Origin: Bacteroidota bacterium
GTDB lineage: Bacteria > Bacteroidota > Bacteroidia > Chitinophagales > Chitinophagaceae
Reading direction: 5' to 3'
DNA length: 64,000 nt
NCBI GenBank assembly: GCA_947457075.1
Contig: CANGUG010000004.1
Coordinates: forward strand, 62,001-126,000
Made by a program: the position numbers and the translations under genes. The notes under the pieces were generated by a model. That model saw only the letters and a program-made list of their open reading frames with translations, was not told the origin of the DNA and searched no databases. The number at the start of each line of letters is the position of its first letter. The stretch's first letter is position 1. Of this stretch, positions 11,001 through 18,354 are shown one piece after another.

Positions 11001-11425
11001 ATATTTTTTCGAGCACTAAATTAAAGTCCTCCACAAAATACGAAGCGTATCATTTTGCCAATACTGTATTTATGAATGATGGGAAGGGGAATTTTACAGC
11101 GACTAATTTACCCTGGGAAGCACAAATTACCTCTTATAATACGGCTATCGCTTGCGATGCCAATGGAGATAATTTGCCTGATGTTTTAATGATGGGGAAT
11201 TTTTATGAAAACAATGTGCAAATGGGAAGGTATGATGCGGATTACGGCACTTTATTGTTAAATAAAGGAAAGGGGCAGTTTGACGCAATGCCTTTTAATG
11301 GCTTGGTTGTAAAAGGGCAGGTAAGAAAAATAAAGCCCATTCATATAGGGAATCAACAAAATTTCATTTTAGCAATGAATACAGATAGTTTGAGGGTTAT
11401 TCAACTAAATAAGCCCACAAAATAA
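8045..11425 (+). CDS. FG-GAP/VCBS repeat and ASPIC/UnbV lipoprotein (paralogue 3)
   Basis: 1,126 residues from a GTG start; no in-frame ATG precedes the signal segment. The N-terminus has a hydrophobic stretch (WCLLVIGITSSLHC) ending in a plausible lipobox Cys, so it is probably a lipoprotein. The layout is that of the two upstream paralogues: FG-GAP block with DxNxDG motifs (GDFNKDG, VDINNDG, GDLNNDG), ASPIC/UnbV domain at about 544-594 (PVKGFLSSMEVPLLVGL ... LVWPDN), second FG-GAP block (GDINNDG, ADLNKDG) and the conserved C-terminal KDELQRQIPLIKKK motif. It is more diverged than paralogues 1 and 2 are from each other. It is followed after 34 nt by the GH65 gene, suggesting cotranscription and a shared role in handling a carbohydrate or glycoconjugate. 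Confidence 0.88.
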   Translation: MNNLIFNIQTSWGNQGAFKKLVSWCLLVIGITSSLHCNTNSKDPVLFEMLDAAKTGIQFENKLKPNEAFNMFHYMYYYNGAGVGTGDFNKDGKIDIFFASNEGENQLYLNKGGMKFENNTKEANIPQDSSWNTGVSVVDINNDGLLDLYICRLGNFEKFKGKNQLLICKEIKNGIPQYSEEATAYGLDFSGFSTQAAFFDYDNDGDLDMFLLNHAVHQNGTFAPRTNFLGTYDLLSGDRIFKNNNGKFEDVTKATKINSSKISYGLGVVISDINLDGYPDIYAGNDFHENDYLYINQKNGSFTEEQEQRMMHTSQYSMGVDAGDLNNDGFPEIISMDMLPKDPYILKRSLGEDDFDTYKYKISVGYGVQVTRNNLQWNRRNGHFSEVGMYAGIFATDWSWSTLMLDFDNDGYKDIFVANGIPKRMNDMDYVNYVSNQEIQEKIRDHKMGDKDMALIEKFPEIKIPNQFFLNKGGLSFSDKENNILNNPNSYSNGAAYADFDNDGDLDLVVNNVNDKSFIYENKANADTANKFVSIQLIGPENNIHALGAKLILFTPNEVRTYEKYPVKGFLSSMEVPLLVGLKQTKIDSAVLVWPDNTFQKINLTGKLNATVQFNYQKGLPLFNYDVLNHHWESQGYSMSDITSTTGIQYKHQENVFQEFNREQLIPQMNSTAGPALALGDINNDGLEDFFIGAARGGKNAVYVQEKKGKFKKIPQPALLLDSNYEDVDALWADLNKDGRLDLVVGSGGNEYFGKDQFMQSRVYLNDGAGNLSKLENAIPVFNQTSSIITSDFNKDGYPDLFISSKTISAQYGMPADSYVLMNTGDGHFKDVTEKVAPFLTKIGMVSNATLADINKDGVHELILSYQWGGIDIVYPKSGTWSKATLTDLKGWWNFSTALDIDLDGDLDLIAGNLGLNTRLKSTIKEPIRMYYNDFDDNGSYEQIVSYYLQGKEIPFANKDELQRQIPLIKKKYLYAEDFAKANLEDIFSSTKLKSSTKYEAYHFANTVFMNDGKGNFTATNLPWEAQITSYNTAIACDANGDNLPDVLMMGNFYENNVQMGRYDADYGTLLLNKGKGQFDAMPFNGLVVKGQVRKIKPIHIGNQQNFILAMNTDSLRVIQLNKPTK

Positions 11426-11459
11426 ACTTGTTGCAAAAAATAAACATCAACCATTCAAC

Positions 11460-13502
11460 ATGAAAAAAATTTTCTTGGCCTCTTTTGTATTTATGGCTAT
11501 TAGCGCTTTTGCGCAAAAAATAGATCCTTGGCACATTGAAGCAAAAAATTGGGATGCTAAAAATTATTATGGTGTAACTGTTGCCAATGGAATGATTGGT
11601 ATTGTATCCTCTCCTATACCCTTTAAGGTAAAGGAAGTGGTATTGGCGGGTGCCTATGATTTATATGGTAGAGGAAGGGTGAGTAATTTTTTACGCAGTT
11701 TTAACTTACTTAACATGCAAGTAAGTATCAATGGTGAACAAGTCAATGAAAACAATACGCAGAATTTTGTACAGCGTTTGGATATGAAAAATGCAAGTTT
11801 TACTGCAAGTTTTGAAATGGGCGATAAGGCAACAGTGACCTATACCTATTATGCTTTAAGACAATTACCTTTTACGGTATTAATGGATGTGGAAATTACT
11901 GCAAAAAAGGATATTGATTTGGGTGCTGCCAGTGTGATGGAAGCCCCTGATGCCTTAAAGGAAGTGCAAAATTATTATAACGAAATTGATCGTCCCCATG
12001 TGGTGATAAGCCTCTTAACTTCTAATGCAAAAAGTCCTACTGGAAAATTAACAATGAGTGCTTCAAACACTTTCTTGTTTACCGAAAATCATGGAACTGA
12101 ACCCAGGGTTATTCATGAAATGTGGGATAACAATATGCACTTAATGAAATTTGGAAAAAAAATAAAAGCAGGTAGCTCTTATCGTTTTTCAATAGCAGGA
12201 AGTTCAATTACCTCTGCACACCATGAGGATCCATTAAATGAAGCAGAGCGTTTAACTATTTTTGCAAAATTAGAAGGTCGGGATCGTTTAATTGCACGTC
12301 ATCAAGCCGCATGGGCGGATTTATGGAAAAGCGATATACAAATTAATGGCGACGACCAAGCACAACAGGATGTGCATAGTATGTTGTATCACTTATATTC
12401 ATTTGTACGTGCAGGGTCTAATTTAAGTCCATCTCCAATGGGCTTGTCTGGTTTAGGGTATAATGGTCATGTATTTTGGGATACCGAACTTTGGATGTAT
12501 CCTGCTTTATTGACCCTTCATCCTGAAATGGCCAAGTCCATGCTTCAGTACCGCTTTGATCGTCTTGAAGCGGCAAGGCGTAATGCCTTTAATCATGGGT
12601 ACAATGGTGCCATGTTTCCTTGGGAGAGTGCTGGAACAGGTGTGGAAGAAACCCCGGTTTGGGCTTTAAGTGGTCCCTTTGAACACCATATTACTGCGGA
12701 TGTGGGATTTGCTGCATGGAATTATTATTGTGTCACACAGGATAAAGATTGGTTAGCAACAACAGGCTGGCCTTTAATAAAAGAGACAGCAGATTTTTGG
12801 ACTTCACGAGTAGAAAGAAAAAGCCCAGGAAATTTTGAAATTAACAATGTGGTAGCCGCCGATGAGTGGGCTGAAAATGTTGATAATAATGCATTTACCA
12901 ACGCAGCTGCGATAGCCAATTTGCAGGCAGCTACCAAAGCAGCCAATATAATGGGCATTAAGGCCAATCCGGATTGGGATTTTGTAGCCAAAAATATTCC
13001 TCTATTAACAATGCCAGATACTCAGGGGGAGGCAGTCGGAGTCACCAGGGAACATGCCAATTATCGTGGGGAAGGCATTAAGCAAGCGGATGTTAATTTA
13101 TTGGCTTATCCATTAAAAACAATAACAGATAAGTCACAGATAAAAAAAGACCTGGATTATTATTCTAAAAGAGTGCCTAATCAAGGAACTCCAGCGATGA
13201 CACATGCCATTTTCGCACTCTTGTATGCAAGACTTGGTGAAACCGAAAAAGCACATCAATTATTCAATGAATCCTATGTTCCCAACCTGAATCCTCCATT
13301 TAGGGTGATTGCAGAAACAAAAGGAGGGACCAATCCTTACTTTTCAACGGGCGCTGGTGGGGTCATTCAGTCTTTGTTGATGGGTTTCGGAGGCCTAGAC
13401 ATTACTGAGAAAGGGATTGTCCAATTACCTAGCAAACTACCCAAAACATGGAAAAAATTGACAATTACGGGGGTACAGGGTAAAACATACACAATACAGT
13501 AA
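11460..13502 (+). CDS. Secreted glycoside hydrolase family 65 enzyme
   Basis: 680 residues starting at ATG 11460 with a Sec signal peptide ending AFAQ near residue 19. GH65 enzymes are inverting phosphorylases or hydrolases acting on alpha-glucosides such as maltose, trehalose, kojibiose or glucosyl-galactosyl groups. The catalytic-acid motif is visible as ADEWAENVDNNAFTN (Glu about residue 469), matching the DEYHENVDNNAYTN-type motif of maltose and kojibiose phosphorylases. The (alpha/alpha)6-barrel region begins near HSMLYHLYSF and includes GHVFWDTELWMYP. The N-terminal half is the usual beta-sandwich. Periplasmic export makes a hydrolase more likely than a phosphorylase, but that is inference. 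It lies in an apparent operon behind FG-GAP paralogue 3. Substrate cannot be assigned from sequence alone. Confidence 0.88.
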   Translation: MKKIFLASFVFMAISAFAQKIDPWHIEAKNWDAKNYYGVTVANGMIGIVSSPIPFKVKEVVLAGAYDLYGRGRVSNFLRSFNLLNMQVSINGEQVNENNTQNFVQRLDMKNASFTASFEMGDKATVTYTYYALRQLPFTVLMDVEITAKKDIDLGAASVMEAPDALKEVQNYYNEIDRPHVVISLLTSNAKSPTGKLTMSASNTFLFTENHGTEPRVIHEMWDNNMHLMKFGKKIKAGSSYRFSIAGSSITSAHHEDPLNEAERLTIFAKLEGRDRLIARHQAAWADLWKSDIQINGDDQAQQDVHSMLYHLYSFVRAGSNLSPSPMGLSGLGYNGHVFWDTELWMYPALLTLHPEMAKSMLQYRFDRLEAARRNAFNHGYNGAMFPWESAGTGVEETPVWALSGPFEHHITADVGFAAWNYYCVTQDKDWLATTGWPLIKETADFWTSRVERKSPGNFEINNVVAADEWAENVDNNAFTNAAAIANLQAATKAANIMGIKANPDWDFVAKNIPLLTMPDTQGEAVGVTREHANYRGEGIKQADVNLLAYPLKTITDKSQIKKDLDYYSKRVPNQGTPAMTHAIFALLYARLGETEKAHQLFNESYVPNLNPPFRVIAETKGGTNPYFSTGAGGVIQSLLMGFGGLDITEKGIVQLPSKLPKTWKKLTITGVQGKTYTIQ

Positions 13503-13524
13503 TTTTTAGTATTTTTATATCCAA

Positions 13525-14088
13525 TTGAAAAAGGTAGTCGCCATATTATTCGTGGGCATATTGCTGTTTAACGGTTTTGGTTACCGCATTGTGTCTAATT
13601 ATTTTGATCAGAAAGCCCAAGCTCATTTGGCTACCCTGATTGAGCAAGATAATTATGACGCCTCCTCATTGGTATCTATCAAAACACCCATTCACTTACC
13701 TTATTATTCCAATGATCCTAGATTTGAAAAAGTAGAGGGCGAAATGGAAATTGATGGCGTTGTTTACCAATATGTTGAAAGAAGGGTGTACAATGATAGT
13801 GTTGAAATTAGGGTATTGCCCAACCAAGACAGAATGCATATTAAAAATGCAAAAGAAAGCTTTGATCAATTAGCTGCTGATTTCGAACAAAAGTTAACTC
13901 CCAAAAAATCAGTCCCAGTAAATAAGTCTTCTGTTAAACTAATTAACTTTGATTACATTGATCAAAACAATCAGTGGTCACTGAATAAATTTATTCCTCG
14001 TAAAATGGTAATTGGTATCCATTTTGATGAGCGTTTATTAAGCGTTTGTTTACCGATACAAGCGCCCCCTCCAAAAAATATTGCTTAG
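13525..14088 (+). CDS. Membrane-anchored protein of unknown function
   Basis: 187 residues, TTG start at 13525 directly followed by a signal-anchor (KKVVAILFVGILLFNGFGYRIV). No ATG is available before the hydrophobic segment. The rest is soluble and would face the periplasm; it contains a predicted beta-rich part (GEMEIDGVVYQYVERRVYNDSVEIRVLP) and ends with a Pro-rich tail QAPPPKNIA. I do not recognise a named domain. It follows the GH65 gene by 22 nt and is closed by an intrinsic terminator, so it is probably the last gene of the paralogue 3-GH65 transcript. It may be a small accessory envelope protein; no function is proposed. Confidence 0.7.
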   Translation: MKKVVAILFVGILLFNGFGYRIVSNYFDQKAQAHLATLIEQDNYDASSLVSIKTPIHLPYYSNDPRFEKVEGEMEIDGVVYQYVERRVYNDSVEIRVLPNQDRMHIKNAKESFDQLAADFEQKLTPKKSVPVNKSSVKLINFDYIDQNNQWSLNKFIPRKMVIGIHFDERLLSVCLPIQAPPPKNIA

Positions 14089-14099
14089 TTTGTTAAGCA

Positions 14100-14138
14100 A
14101 TCCTGCCATTAGGTTTTGGCAGGATATTTTTATTTTTT
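14100..14138 (+). terminator. Intrinsic terminator ending the FG-GAP3-GH65 transcript
   Basis: Stem ATCCTGCCA / TGGCAGGAT with an 8-nt loop, followed by ATTTTTATTTTTT. It starts 12 nt after the stop of the 187-residue gene and separates it from the haloperoxidase-type gene. Confidence 0.8.
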
Positions 14139-14196
14139 GCTACCCATCATTCGAGCTTAAGCTTTTTTGGGTCCCCACAAATTTCAATCGTTGATA

Positions 14197-15522
14197 ATGA
14201 AAAACATTTTTTTAGTTGCACTTATAGCAATTGGTTTTTTTGCATGTAATCCTAAAGGTGATTATAAAAAAATTACACACAATCCCGATTTGTATGCCCA
14301 CGCGGTACATGAATTAAATCAGGTAGTAATGGGTAATAATTTCAGTCCAATTGTTGCATCGCGTAATTATGCTTATGCGGCGATTGCGGGTTATGAAGTA
14401 ACAGCTGCAGGACATCCAGCTAAATATCAAAGTTTGGCAGGACAATTAAAAGGATTAACTGAAATTCCCCAGCCAACGGACACGGCGAATATTGATTTCC
14501 CCTATGCGTCCTTAGTGGCATATTGTATGGTGGGAGAAGCCGTTACTTTTCCAGAAGGAAGTTTAAAAACCTATACCGACAGCTTACACCAATTGGTGCA
14601 ATCTAATGGGATGCCTTCTAAAATGATTGAAACTTCTGAAGCCTATGCCAAAAAAGTGGGAGCAGCCATTATTGCTTGGAGCAAAAAGGATAACTATGCA
14701 CAAACTAGAAGTGCTGAAAAATACACAGTAAAAGACGAGCCAGGAAGATGGGTGCCCACTCCTCCAATGTATGCACAAGCTGCAGAGCCCCATTGGAAGG
14801 AAATTAGAACCATGGTATTGGACAGTGCGAGTCAGTTTCGTCCCAAAGCACCACCTGCATTTAATGTAACTGATAAAAACAGTGAGTATTATAAAAATGT
14901 AATGATGGTGAAAAATGCAGTGGACAGTTTAACGGAGGAGCAAAAGCATATTGCCAATTTCTGGGATGACAATCCCTTTAAAGTAAATGTGAGTGGACAT
15001 ATCATGTTTAGTTCTAAAAAATTCTCCCCTCCTGGACATTGGATGAGTGTAGTAGGTATTGCGAATAAAACAGCAAAAGCTGATTTTGAAACCGCTACTT
15101 ATGCCTATGCAAAAACAGCCATTGCGCTTTTTGACGCATTTATACATACATGGGATGCAAAATATGAATACAATACAGTACGTCCAGAAACGGTGATCAA
15201 TAAGTACTTTGACATGAACTGGAAACCTTTATTGCAAACACCTGCCTTCCCGGAATATACTTGTGGTCATTCCACTATTTCTTCTTCAGCTGCCGAGGTA
15301 TTAACAAGCGTTTATGGCGACAATTTTGCCTATACCGATTCTACTGAATTGGAATTTGGTATTGCCAATAGAAGCTTTAAATCATTTAGGGCGGCTGCCG
15401 AGGAAAACAACTGGGCAAGATTTTACGGGGGCTTACATTTTCACAATTCTTGTATCGTGAGTACGGAGCAAGGAAAAAAAGTAGGCAACTGGATCGTAGA
15501 TCATTTAAAAATGAAAAAATAG
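14197..15522 (+). CDS. Vanadium haloperoxidase/PAP2-superfamily lipoprotein (copy 1)
   Basis: 441 residues from ATG 14197; the listed TTG at 14167 would add an untypical leader, whereas MKNIFLVALIAIGFFAC gives a proper lipoprotein signal. The vanadate/phosphate-pocket motifs of vanadium haloperoxidases are all present with the right spacing: K322-(6)-R329-P, C356-G357-H358-S-T, and R408-(5)-H414. The reference haloperoxidase pocket has Ser-Gly-His at the second motif; here the Ser is Cys, a notable change. The family either oxidises halides with H2O2 or hydrolyses phosphate esters; sequence alone does not decide which. The final motif is HFHNS rather than the HFRAD seen in the second copy 1.25 kb downstream. 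Probably tethered in the periplasm or at the outer membrane. Confidence 0.85.
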   Translation: MKNIFLVALIAIGFFACNPKGDYKKITHNPDLYAHAVHELNQVVMGNNFSPIVASRNYAYAAIAGYEVTAAGHPAKYQSLAGQLKGLTEIPQPTDTANIDFPYASLVAYCMVGEAVTFPEGSLKTYTDSLHQLVQSNGMPSKMIETSEAYAKKVGAAIIAWSKKDNYAQTRSAEKYTVKDEPGRWVPTPPMYAQAAEPHWKEIRTMVLDSASQFRPKAPPAFNVTDKNSEYYKNVMMVKNAVDSLTEEQKHIANFWDDNPFKVNVSGHIMFSSKKFSPPGHWMSVVGIANKTAKADFETATYAYAKTAIALFDAFIHTWDAKYEYNTVRPETVINKYFDMNWKPLLQTPAFPEYTCGHSTISSSAAEVLTSVYGDNFAYTDSTELEFGIANRSFKSFRAAAEENNWARFYGGLHFHNSCIVSTEQGKKVGNWIVDHLKMKK

Positions 15523-15552
15523 TTTTAAATTACATTAGTAAAAAAGAAGTAC

Positions 15553-15708
15553 ATGAAAAATTTATATATATTATCGACTATATTATTATTCTCTGTTTTG
15601 ACAATTCAGTCAAGTGCACAAAAGGCGCCTAAACAAAAAGCGGACACAACAAAGCCTTGTAAGCCAACAAAGTCGGGCAAACATTGCGCTAAGCCTTCTA
15701 AGGGGTAA
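15553..15708 (+). CDS. Small secreted Lys/Cys-containing peptide (51 residues)
   Basis: An ATG-initiated frame of 51 codons, too short for the ORF track. Residues 1-22 form a Sec signal peptide (MKNLYILSTILLFSVL, cleavage after QSSA). The mature 29 residues would be very basic (about ten Lys) with Pro and two Cys (KPCKPTKSGKHCAKP). It lies 30 nt after the first haloperoxidase-type gene and 94 nt before the beta-barrel gene, in the same orientation. The start-signal-peptide-basic-tail organisation is hard to explain by chance, but no homologue is known to me. The two Cys could form a disulfide or bind metal. It could also be a non-conserved spurious ORF. Confidence 0.6.
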   Translation: MKNLYILSTILLFSVLTIQSSAQKAPKQKADTTKPCKPTKSGKHCAKPSKG

Positions 15709-15802
15709 AATTTATGTTACATCATCTTGTCTGTCAATCATCGAAAAATGATTGATTAAAAAGGTGCGTTCATAATTTTATTTCAAAATAATTAATAATA
15801 TA

Positions 15803-16771
15803 ATGAGACTATCAAAAATCAAGATGGCATTGTTGCTTTTTGCAATAATCAATCTTTCTATAAACACAGTTTATGCGCAAACTGATCAGGATGCCATAAT
15901 GATGAACAAGAACTTGTTCTGTACTGGTATCGTATTTGGAACAAGTAGTTGGAATAAATATTGGGAAGGGGTCAATTCAAGAGAAAATTTAAATTTAGGA
16001 ACAGTAAGTTCCAATAGCCTTTCCGTAATGGGGAACTATGGTGTAAAGGACAATTTAAATATCTTGTTTAATGCTCCTTACATTTCTAACAAAGCAAGTG
16101 CTGGGGTCCTTCACTCAATTAGTGGAGTGCAAGATTTATCGGTATGGGTAAAATGGATGCCTATTGAAAAAGAGCTAAAGCAAGGGACTTTTTCTTTGTA
16201 CTTATTAGGGGGTGCTTCTACACCACTTTCAGATTATATTGTTGATTATTTACCATTGTCAATAGGGTTAAAATCAAATACATTCTCAGGTAGATTAATG
16301 TTAGATTATCAAATAAATGATTTTTTTATTACCGCTTCAGAAACTTATACTTTAAGAGGGAATTCGACCCTTGAACGTAACGCTTATTTTACCAATAAAT
16401 TATACTTGACCAATAAAGTAGCCATGCCAGCAGTTAATACAATTAATGTACGAGCAGGCTATAGAAGTTATTGGTTAATCGCAGAAGCATTGTTAACGGA
16501 TACGAAAACCTTGGGGGGCTTTGATATAACAAGAAACAATATGCCATTCCCAAGCAATGAAATGAATTCAACAAGTGTAGGGGTGAATTTTAAATACGAG
16601 ATACCTAAAGTTGCTGGGCTTTCTTTGGTTAGTGGCGGGAATCATGTTATAAAAGGTCGAAATGTTGGTCAATCAACTGCTTATTATGGCGGCTTATTTT
16701 ACATTTTAGATTTTACAAGAAAGCGTAAAACAGAATCGAATGCACAAAACACTTCAACTCAATCAAAATAG
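15803..16771 (+). CDS. Outer-membrane beta-barrel protein (MetA/transporter-like)
   Basis: 322 residues from ATG 15803 with a signal peptide ending NTVYAQ near residue 26. The rest is a series of amphipathic strands with aromatic ends (FSLYLLGGAST, FSGRLMLDYQ, FFITASETYTL, YWLIAEALLTD, GGLFYILDF), typical of a 10-14-strand outer-membrane barrel. It resembles the phenol-degradation MetA-like or transporter beta-barrel group; that label carries no secure function. The tail after the last strand is hydrophilic. The stop at 16769-16771 is followed one base later by the ATG of the second haloperoxidase-type gene, so translation is probably coupled. It may be the pore or anchor for products or substrates of that enzyme. 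Confidence 0.75.
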   Translation: MRLSKIKMALLLFAIINLSINTVYAQTDQDAIMMNKNLFCTGIVFGTSSWNKYWEGVNSRENLNLGTVSSNSLSVMGNYGVKDNLNILFNAPYISNKASAGVLHSISGVQDLSVWVKWMPIEKELKQGTFSLYLLGGASTPLSDYIVDYLPLSIGLKSNTFSGRLMLDYQINDFFITASETYTLRGNSTLERNAYFTNKLYLTNKVAMPAVNTINVRAGYRSYWLIAEALLTDTKTLGGFDITRNNMPFPSNEMNSTSVGVNFKYEIPKVAGLSLVSGGNHVIKGRNVGQSTAYYGGLFYILDFTRKRKTESNAQNTSTQSK

Positions 16772-16772
16772 T

Positions 16773-18317
16773 ATGCAAAAAATATATAGGTATTTTACAT
16801 TTATAATCATTGCTGCAACATTATTTGCCTGCAGTAAACAAGTAGAGAGCAGAACAGATAATTTGCCTGCATTGCAACCAAGCAATGCTAACTTAAATGC
16901 GGGTGAATGGAAAACCATCTTACTAAAAAGGCTAGATACATTCGCGGTAGCAACGCCAATTGCTGTGACCCATGTAAATTATGTTGCAGAATTAAATGAA
17001 ATTAAAGGATTACAAAAAAACTTAACCAATAATCAAAATGACAATATAAAATATTGGGCAGCAGGGGGTGTCTTAAGATGGAATGAGACGATGCGTGAGC
17101 TAGTTGCCAAATACAATTTACCCCCGTATGAAAATGCGGATGGAACTTATCCCATTCCAAGTGCTGCGAATCCGTTTGCATACCCTTTATTCCCTTTTGC
17201 CAATCCTCCTTATGCTGCAAGAGCGTATGCTTATATTTCAGCAGCACAATATGATGCATTGGTAGCTTGTTGGCATTATAAAAAATTATACAACCGTCCT
17301 GCTCCATCCATCACAGATGCTGCTATTGTTGCAAAAGCAGGGGCTACTCCATTGCCATCTTATCCTTCTGAGGCTGCAGTAATTGCTGGAGTCACTGCAG
17401 AGATGATGAAATTATTTTTTCCCACAGAGATCGGGGCAATTGAGCAAAAAGCGAAATTACATCAAGATGCTGCCATCATGTCTGGCGCTGCAACAAGAAG
17501 TGATATTGTAGCAGGAGAAGCTTTAGGAAGACAAATTGCACAAGTATTTATAGCACGAGGAAGAACTGATAATGCAGGGAAAGCAGTTGGCACACCAGCC
17601 GACTGGGCAAATTTTGAAACAACAACGATAGCGAAAGGCGAAATTCCTTGGATTAGTCAAGACAAACCCAAACGTCCAGGTATGTTGCCTTTGTTTGGAA
17701 ATGTGGTACCCTTTTTATTTGATACAGCCACTTCAAGGGCATTAATACCCCCACCTCCCCCTTCAACTAGTAGTGATAAAATGAAGCAAGAACTTGCTGA
17801 AGTATATAGTTACACTAAAAATCCTACCCTCAAAAATCAACAATTGGTTCTTTTTTGGGGGGATGGTGTAGGAACTTACACGCCTCCTGGTCACTGGAAT
17901 GCAATAGCTGCTGAAGACTTTATAAAATTAAATTTAAGTGAAGTGAAATGGGCAAGAAACCTAGCTTTATTAAATATGAGCCTTATGGATGCGGGTATTG
18001 TTTGTTGGAAAACAAAATATACTTATTACAATCCAAGACCTTCTCAATTAGATCCTAGAATTAAAACTTTAACAGGTTTGCCTAATTTTCCAGCTTATAT
18101 TTCAGGCCACTCCACCTTTAGTGGAGCTGCTGCTAGCATTTTAGGATATCTAGTACCTAACCGAGCTGCTGCATATACGCAAATGGCCAATGATGCTTCA
18201 AAGTCAAGATTAATTGGTGGTTTACATTTTAGGGCAGACTGTGAAGTGGGATTACAAGTGGGGGCTCAAGTGGGTCAATATGCTATTAACAAAGCAAAAA
18301 TAGATGGCGCAAATTAA
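16773..18317 (+). CDS. Vanadium haloperoxidase/PAP2-superfamily lipoprotein (copy 2)
   Basis: 514 residues. The ORF track starts at 16740 inside the barrel gene; I use ATG 16773, giving a lipoprotein signal MQKIYRYFTFIIIAATLFAC and a 1-nt gap to the upstream stop. The canonical pocket is complete: K415-(6)-R422-P (KYTYYNPRP), S444-G445-H446-S-T (SGHSTFSGAAAS) and R479-(5)-H485 (RLIGGLHFRADCE). Unlike copy 1 it keeps Ser in the SGH motif and Asp in HFRAD. The N-terminal 150 residues are less conserved helical sequence. Family members are vanadium-dependent haloperoxidases or acid-phosphatase relatives; reaction not certain. Likely cotranscribed with the barrel gene, and faces a convergent unknown gene across a hairpin. 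Confidence 0.88.
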   Translation: MQKIYRYFTFIIIAATLFACSKQVESRTDNLPALQPSNANLNAGEWKTILLKRLDTFAVATPIAVTHVNYVAELNEIKGLQKNLTNNQNDNIKYWAAGGVLRWNETMRELVAKYNLPPYENADGTYPIPSAANPFAYPLFPFANPPYAARAYAYISAAQYDALVACWHYKKLYNRPAPSITDAAIVAKAGATPLPSYPSEAAVIAGVTAEMMKLFFPTEIGAIEQKAKLHQDAAIMSGAATRSDIVAGEALGRQIAQVFIARGRTDNAGKAVGTPADWANFETTTIAKGEIPWISQDKPKRPGMLPLFGNVVPFLFDTATSRALIPPPPPSTSSDKMKQELAEVYSYTKNPTLKNQQLVLFWGDGVGTYTPPGHWNAIAAEDFIKLNLSEVKWARNLALLNMSLMDAGIVCWKTKYTYYNPRPSQLDPRIKTLTGLPNFPAYISGHSTFSGAAASILGYLVPNRAAAYTQMANDASKSRLIGGLHFRADCEVGLQVGAQVGQYAINKAKIDGAN

Positions 18318-18330
18318 TGCCATTCAATTT

Positions 18331-18354
18331 ACCTAAATAACTATTTATTTAGGT
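18331..18354. terminator. Hairpin between convergent genes
   Basis: A perfect 10-bp stem (ACCTAAATAA / TTATTTAGGT) with a CTAT loop lies between the convergent stops and covers the stop codon of the minus-strand gene. There is no T-tract, so it is a plausible but weak bidirectional terminator. Confidence 0.4.

Noticed and set aside
15450-15632. ORF of 60 residues overlapping the end of the first VHPO-type gene
   Set aside because: Out-of-frame shadow; the 51-residue frame at 15553-15708 has a signal peptide and is the better candidate.
15735-15754. CAATCAT/ATGATTG hairpin upstream of the barrel gene
   Set aside because: Short stem, no T-tract on either side; not supported as a terminator or operator.
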